Below are positions 60,441-64,000 of a DNA stretch of 64,000 nt, piece by piece. Position 1 is the stretch's first letter, and the number at the start of each line of letters is the position of its first letter. Below the pieces are notes generated by a model. It was not told where the DNA came from. It saw only the letters and a list, made by a program, of their open reading frames with translations, and made no database searches. A program made the position numbers and the translations under genes. The DNA lies in contig CP180024.1 in NCBI GenBank assembly GCA_047528255.1, positions 558,001 through 622,000 of the forward strand, read 5' to 3'. The stretch comes from G047528255 sp047528255. Lineage in GTDB: Bacteria > Bacteroidota > Bacteroidia > Flavobacteriales > Blattabacteriaceae.

Positions 60441-60989
60441 CTAAATTTTTTCTACTTGGGTGAAATTCAGCTCTAAAGGAGTCTTACGGCCAAAAATCAA
60501 TACTGAGAGTTCCAGTTTTCTTTTTTCTTCGTTGATCTTTTCTATAGTGCCGTTGAACCCATTAAAAGGACCATGTATAACTTTCACACTCTCTCCGATG
60601 ACAAAAGGAATATTAATAATCTCCTCACTCTCGGCCAACTCATCTATTTTGCCAAGCATTTTATTGACCTCCTCCTTACGCATAGGGACAGGCACACCTC
60701 CTTTACCTTCACCCAAAAAATCAACAACTCCGGGTATACTTTTTATCATGTGAAAAATTTCACCTTCTAAATTGGCTTCAATCATCACATATCCGGGATA
60801 ATGAATTTTATCTTTCTGTACTTTCTTTCCATTGCGCATCTGAAGCACCTTCTCTACAGGAACCAATACCTGACCTATATAGTCCTGGTACTGCATATAC
60901 TGAACTTCGTTCTCAATGTAGGACTTCACTTTATTTTCCTGACCGCTGATGGTTTTCAGCACATACCATTTTTTTTCCACTTGGCTCAT
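60441..60989 (-). CDS. nusG: Transcription antitermination factor NusG
   Basis: RNA polymerase elongation factor that links transcription to translation or Rho. The 182-residue product has an NGN domain starting KKWYVLKTISGQENKVKSYI and including YPGYVMIEANLEGE and VVDFLGEG, then a KOW domain with VKVIHGPFNGFNGTIEKINE. The gap of about 42 bp to secE and the order secE-nusG-rplK are standard. Confidence 0.97.
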   Translation of the reverse strand: MSQVEKKWYVLKTISGQENKVKSYIENEVQYMQYQDYIGQVLVPVEKVLQMRNGKKVQKDKIHYPGYVMIEANLEGEIFHMIKSIPGVVDFLGEGKGGVPVPMRKEEVNKMLGKIDELAESEEIINIPFVIGESVKVIHGPFNGFNGTIEKINEEKRKLELSVLIFGRKTPLELNFTQVEKI

Positions 60990-61031
60990 TTTGACTTCTG
61001 AAAGGTAATTCCTCAGTCTCTACGATACTGC

Positions 61032-61223
61032 TCAAAACCCGAGAGAAAATAATTGTTTCAATATCCAGATAAACAATTCATCTATCCCGTATAAAAGTGA
61101 AGAGAGCAATATCGTCGAGAGAGCTACCACTAAGGTGGATGATTGCAACTTATTCCACTTAGACCATATGATACGATGCATAAACTCATCATACACATCT
61201 GTAAAAAAGCTAGGCTTCTTCAT
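61032..61223 (-). CDS. secE: Preprotein translocase subunit SecE
   Basis: Single-span clamp of the SecYEG channel, 63 residues from MKKPSFFTDVYDEFMHRIIW (a Met two codons earlier is also in frame). An amphipathic cytoplasmic helix with WSKWNKLQSSTLVV leads into a membrane segment (about ALSTILLSSLLYGIDELF). The size and order next to nusG and tRNA-Trp are those of Bacteroidota. Confidence 0.95.
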   Translation of the reverse strand: MKKPSFFTDVYDEFMHRIIWSKWNKLQSSTLVVALSTILLSSLLYGIDELFIWILKQLFSLGF

Positions 61224-61241
61224 GAGCAATCTTCATTTTTG

Positions 61242-61313
61242 CACGGGCGGTAAGATTCGAACTCACGACTCTCGGTTTTGGAGACCGATGCTCTACCACT
61301 GAGCTACGCCCGT
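61242..61313 (-). tRNA. tRNA-Trp (CCA)
   Basis: Minus-strand cloverleaf: acceptor ACGGGCG/CGCCCGT, discriminator G, anticodon loop CTCCAAA on a TCGGT/ACCGA stem, T-loop GTTCGAAT. It lies between tuf and secE and is probably part of their transcript. Confidence 0.97.
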
Positions 61314-61338
61314 TCCTTTCCATAATATACAAGGAACT

Positions 61339-61356
61339 CTACTATTATAATAGTAG
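61339..61356. promoter_or_regulatory. 18-bp perfect palindrome between tuf and tRNA-Trp
   Basis: CTACTATTATAATAGTAG is fully self-complementary and adjoins a GGGGACCCCC block. In the 92-bp gap it could form a processing or attenuation hairpin in the tuf-trnW transcript; a weaker stem-like repeat (TATCCTCTTT/AAAGGGGATA) lies closer to the tuf stop. Confidence 0.5.
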
Positions 61357-61405
61357 GGGACCCCCACCACCTCTTTCATTAAACTATCCCCTTTTAAAGA
61401 GGATA

Positions 61406-62593
61406 TTATTTCAAAATATTAGTAACCTGTCCGGCACCGACAGTCCGGCCTCCCTCGCGAATAGCAAAACGCAAACCTTCCTCAAGCGCAATGGGTTGGT
61501 GCAATTCCACTTCAATAGAAACATTGTCTCCGGGCATAACCATCTCTACTCCTTTTGGAAGTTGAACCTCTCCCGTAACATCTGTTGTACGAAAATAAAA
61601 TTGAGGACGATACTTATTGTGGAAGGGGGTGTGACGACCTCCTTCTTCCTTTGTAAGGATATATACTTCCGAAGTAAATTTATTGTGAGGAGTAATAGAT
61701 CCGGGAGCGGAAATAACCATACCGCGACAAACTTGCTCTTTGTTGATACCCCGTAACAATACTCCCACGTTATCTCCAGCTTCGGCTCTGTCCAATAATT
61801 TACGATGCATTTCGACCCCGGTAACGGTAGAAGTTAATTTTTCATCTCCCATACCTACAATATCTATAGAGTCTCCTGTCTTACATACTCCTCTCTCAAC
61901 ACGACCGGTACATACCGTACCTCTACCCGTAATAGTAAAAACATCTTCTACAGGCAGCAAAAAAGGCTTGTCTATATCACGAACAGGGTCTGGCATATAA
62001 TCATCTACCACTTTCATCAATTCGTTGACTTTTTCCACCCACTGAGTCTCTCCATTGAGAGCTCCTAGCGCAGATCCCTGAGTAATAGGAACATTATCTC
62101 CATCATATTCATATTTGGAGAGTAATTCGCGTATTTCCATTTCCACCAATTCTAACATCTCAGGATCATCCACCATGTCTACCTTATTCATGAACACTAA
62201 GATCTTGGGCACATTCACCTGACGACAAAGCAAAACATGTTCACGTGTCTGAGGCATAAGTCCATCTGTAGCAGCGACTACTAAAATAGATCCATCCATC
62301 TGAGCGGCACCGGTAACCATATTTTTGATATAATCCGCGTGACCGGGACAATCTACGTGAGTATAATGACGCTTCCCCGTTTGGTATTCTACGTGAGAAG
62401 TATTGATAGTAATTCCTCGCTCTTTTTCTTCCGGAGCATTATCGATTTGATCAAAACGCTTGAGTTCTGCCAACCCCTGTTCCGCTAAAACTTTTGTAAT
62501 AGCCGCAGTAAGAGTAGTCTTCCCATGGTCCACGTGACCTATTGTTCCGATGGTAAAATTGGGCTTATCCCTCTTGAATGTTTCCTTTGCCAT
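61406..62593 (-). CDS. tuf: Elongation factor Tu
   Basis: GTPase that delivers aminoacyl-tRNA to the ribosome, 395 residues. G1 is GHVDHGKTT (19-27), followed by the switch-I region ERGITINTSHVEY, G3 DCPGHADY, and G4 NKVD. Domains 2 and 3 are complete and end GGRTVGAGQVTNILK. It follows a four-tRNA cluster in the same direction, an arrangement shared by many bacteria. Confidence 0.99.
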   Translation of the reverse strand: MAKETFKRDKPNFTIGTIGHVDHGKTTLTAAITKVLAEQGLAELKRFDQIDNAPEEKERGITINTSHVEYQTGKRHYTHVDCPGHADYIKNMVTGAAQMDGSILVVAATDGLMPQTREHVLLCRQVNVPKILVFMNKVDMVDDPEMLELVEMEIRELLSKYEYDGDNVPITQGSALGALNGETQWVEKVNELMKVVDDYMPDPVRDIDKPFLLPVEDVFTITGRGTVCTGRVERGVCKTGDSIDIVGMGDEKLTSTVTGVEMHRKLLDRAEAGDNVGVLLRGINKEQVCRGMVISAPGSITPHNKFTSEVYILTKEEGGRHTPFHNKYRPQFYFRTTDVTGEVQLPKGVEMVMPGDNVSIEVELHQPIALEEGLRFAIREGGRTVGAGQVTNILK

Positions 62594-62641
62594 AATCGAT
62601 AGTTTGTGTTAGTTTTTCAAATTAAATAGTTTGGTCCCTTG

Positions 62642-62713
62642 AGCCAATGACGGGAATTGAACCCGTGACCTCTTCCTTACCAAGGAAGCGCTCTACCTCT
62701 GAGCTACATCGGC
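62642..62713 (-). tRNA. tRNA-Thr (GGU)
   Basis: Acceptor GCCGATG/CATTGGC, discriminator T, anticodon loop TTGGTAA on a CTTCC/GGAAG stem. It is the last of four tRNAs transcribed ahead of tuf. Confidence 0.97.
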
Positions 62714-62723
62714 CAGATCCTTG

Positions 62724-62796
62724 AGCGGGAGACGGGATTCGAACCCGCGACATTCAGCTTGGAAGGCTGACGCTCTACCAACTGAGCTACTCCCGC
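62724..62796 (-). tRNA. tRNA-Gly (UCC)
   Basis: Acceptor GCGGGAG/CTCCCGC, discriminator T, anticodon loop CTTCCAA on a TCAGC/GCTGA stem. Ten bases separate it from tRNA-Thr(GGU). Confidence 0.97.
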
Positions 62797-62821
62797 ATTT
62801 TTCATTCTAAATCCAGAGGCG

Positions 62822-62904
62822 TGGGGAGAGCAGGATTCGAACCTGCGAAGGTATACACCAACAGATTTACAGTCTGTACTCGTTGGCCGCTTGAGTATCT
62901 CCCC
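62822..62904 (-). tRNA. tRNA-Tyr (GUA)
   Basis: Class II tRNA with a long variable arm, 83 nt. Acceptor GGGGAGA/TCTCCCC, discriminator A, anticodon loop CTGTAAA on an ACAGA/TCTGT stem. Confidence 0.97.
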
Positions 62905-62922
62905 AAATTTGTCAAAAGACTG

Positions 62923-62996
62923 AGCCGGCGAAGGGATTCGAACCCCCGACCCCGAGATTACAAATCACGTGCTCTATCCAGCTGAGCTACACCGGC
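62923..62996 (-). tRNA. tRNA-Thr (UGU)
   Basis: Acceptor GCCGGTG/CGCCGGC, discriminator T, anticodon loop TTTGTAA. The anticodon stem CGTGA/TCTCG has one T-T mismatch. It is the first gene of the tRNA-tuf-rpoBC transcript. Confidence 0.94.
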
Positions 62997-63057
62997 TTAT
63001 ATATGACCTAGCTATCAGAAAACTATGTATAATAATACAGCTTTCCATAACGGAATG

Positions 63058-63089
63058 CAAATGTATTAAAGATTTTCACAATATACAAA
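63058..63089 (-). promoter_or_regulatory. Strong sigma-A promoter of the tRNA-tuf-secE-rpoBC cluster
   Basis: On the minus strand TTTG (63086-63089) is followed after 20 nt by TACATTTG (63058-63065), matching both Bacteroidota boxes exactly. Transcription would start near 63051, about 55 nt before tRNA-Thr(UGU). The adjoining IS left end begins only 11 bp upstream of the -33 box, so the promoter has narrowly escaped disruption. Confidence 0.8.
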
Positions 63090-63099
63090 CATTCGACTT

Positions 63100-64000
63100 G
63101 AGAACGTTGCATGAGAGAAGGATGTTAAAATGTTTATAAATCAATATATTGTTTCGTATATTTAGAGTATAATAATAAAAAAACTCGGATCTATGCTCAA
63201 AGCACAGCATAAATAAGCTTTAGTGAACTATATATGGAACGTTCTACCAGAAGAAGTGAGTTTTTTAAAAGTTTAAACCCTTAATCTCACTGAGAAGGGA
63301 TGGAAAAAGAAATAAGAAAAATATATCAAAAAAAGCAGGCAATAAAAGGAAAACCTGCTTACAGTGAAATATCGTTATTTAAGATGATGCTTTTGAGTAA
63401 CTGGTATGATCTCAGTAATGTAGAAACGAAAAAATTGGTGAAAGAATCCTTGAGCTGCATGCGCTTTTGTGTTTTTCGATTGGAAGATCAGAACCCAAAT
63501 CCATACAACTCTGTGCAGAGTTCGCAATGAAATAGTAGCCAAAAAGGCATATGAACACTTACTGAAAAAGATCAATAAGGAATTAGAAAAGAATCAGGAG
63601 ATAGTTAAAATAGAAGTGATAGTAGATGCCAGTATTACAGTGAGGCCCTTTACTCCCAAGGGAGACCCCTAGCTCGTAGTGGAGAATCGAAAGGAAGAGG
63701 GGCAAAAGCAAATTAGTCAAAGAAAAGCAAGGATAAAAAAAGAGACTCAATCAGAAGTAGACACTCAAGGAAAATGGCTCAAGAAATCAAGTAAAATCTA
63801 CTACGGATACAAGAAGCACATAGGGGGGGGGGTAAAAATGGAATGACACTAGCTGCTACATAGCGTAGCAACCAATGAACATGATAGTAGAGGCCTAAAA
63901 CCATTAATAAACAAACTAGGATATAAACCCAGAGAAGTATATGCAAACAAAAGTTACCAAGATCCAACCAACGTGTCTTACTTTCATAATCAAAGCATCA
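63100..64000 (+). mobile_element. IS5-family element, cut by the window end
   Basis: Plus-strand copy with a near-consensus left end at 63100. The first 77 codons of the transposase (63300-63530, MEKEIRKIYQKKQAIKGKPA) are open, then a one-base shift leads to the next piece (63469-63672), which ends at SITVRPFTPKG. The rest is broken and leaves the window. Confidence 0.87.

Noticed and set aside
63300..63672. Programmed frameshift in the IS transposase, as in IS1 or IS3
   Set aside because: Overlapping frames occur at different places in different copies, so they are random damage; IS5-family transposases are normally read from one frame.

Overview
The window looks like a piece of a host-restricted or otherwise decaying Flavobacteriia (Bacteroidota) genome. 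Evidence: exact or near-exact TAnnTTTG -7 boxes upstream of several genes; a heme operon headed by a divergent AraC-type regulator; a mevalonate-pathway decarboxylase (MvaD); a two-subunit-type 2-oxoacid:ferredoxin oxidoreductase beta chain; a DUF349-family pseudogene; and the typical tRNA-Thr/Tyr/Gly/Thr-tuf-trnW-secE-nusG-rplKAJL-rpoBC cluster. I cannot name the species. A fish-pathogen-like lineage such as Ichthyobacterium would fit, but that is only a guess.

Layout: intact genes form islands separated by dead insertion sequences. 1-1779 IS relics; 1916-3989 greA, a HIT protein and a convergent histidine kinase; 4080-6373 IS; 6506-7555 ribD; 7690-9440 a decayed DUF349 gene; 9847-10857 korB; 11104-12574 a nested IS; 12578-13258 tsaB; 13282-14545 IS; 14572-22965 araC facing a tight operon hemA-hemC-ktrB-ktrA-hemD-hemE-hemB that ends in a clear terminator; 23066-24587 IS; 24588-35054 a diverged tandem duplication holding two pheT and two dnaN copies of which one each survives; 35055-36900 IS5 and IS256 relics; 37139-37396 an RRM protein; 37486-39900 IS, partly masked with N; tRNA-His and mvaD; IS; tRNA-Met; IS relics including a near-perfect 318-bp-arm palindrome and a 323-bp tandem repeat; 46809-47995 rpsF-rpsR-rplI; 48220-49958 IS; 50011-63089 the transcription/translation cluster read leftwards from one strong promoter; 63100-64000 IS.

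One IS5-family element dominates. It is about 1,265 bp, with a left end resembling GAGAACGTTGCATGAG and a right end resembling GAGACCATTGTGTTAA, and it encodes a DDE transposase of about 320 codons. I count about 30 full or partial copies filling nearly half the window, and none has an intact transposase. Copies are often nested head-to-head, have provided start or stop codons for host genes (mvaD, pheT), and sit at every boundary between gene islands, so they probably drove rearrangement and gene loss. Surviving genes cover transcription, translation, tRNA modification, heme and riboflavin synthesis, isoprenoids, potassium uptake and the replication clamp.

The most notable points are: reciprocal decay of the pheT/dnaN duplicates; a pheT that lacks its tRNA-binding OB domain and is frameshifted at a 12-A tract; a compound 1.47-kb nested IS form present twice; and host genes that appear to start inside IS termini.
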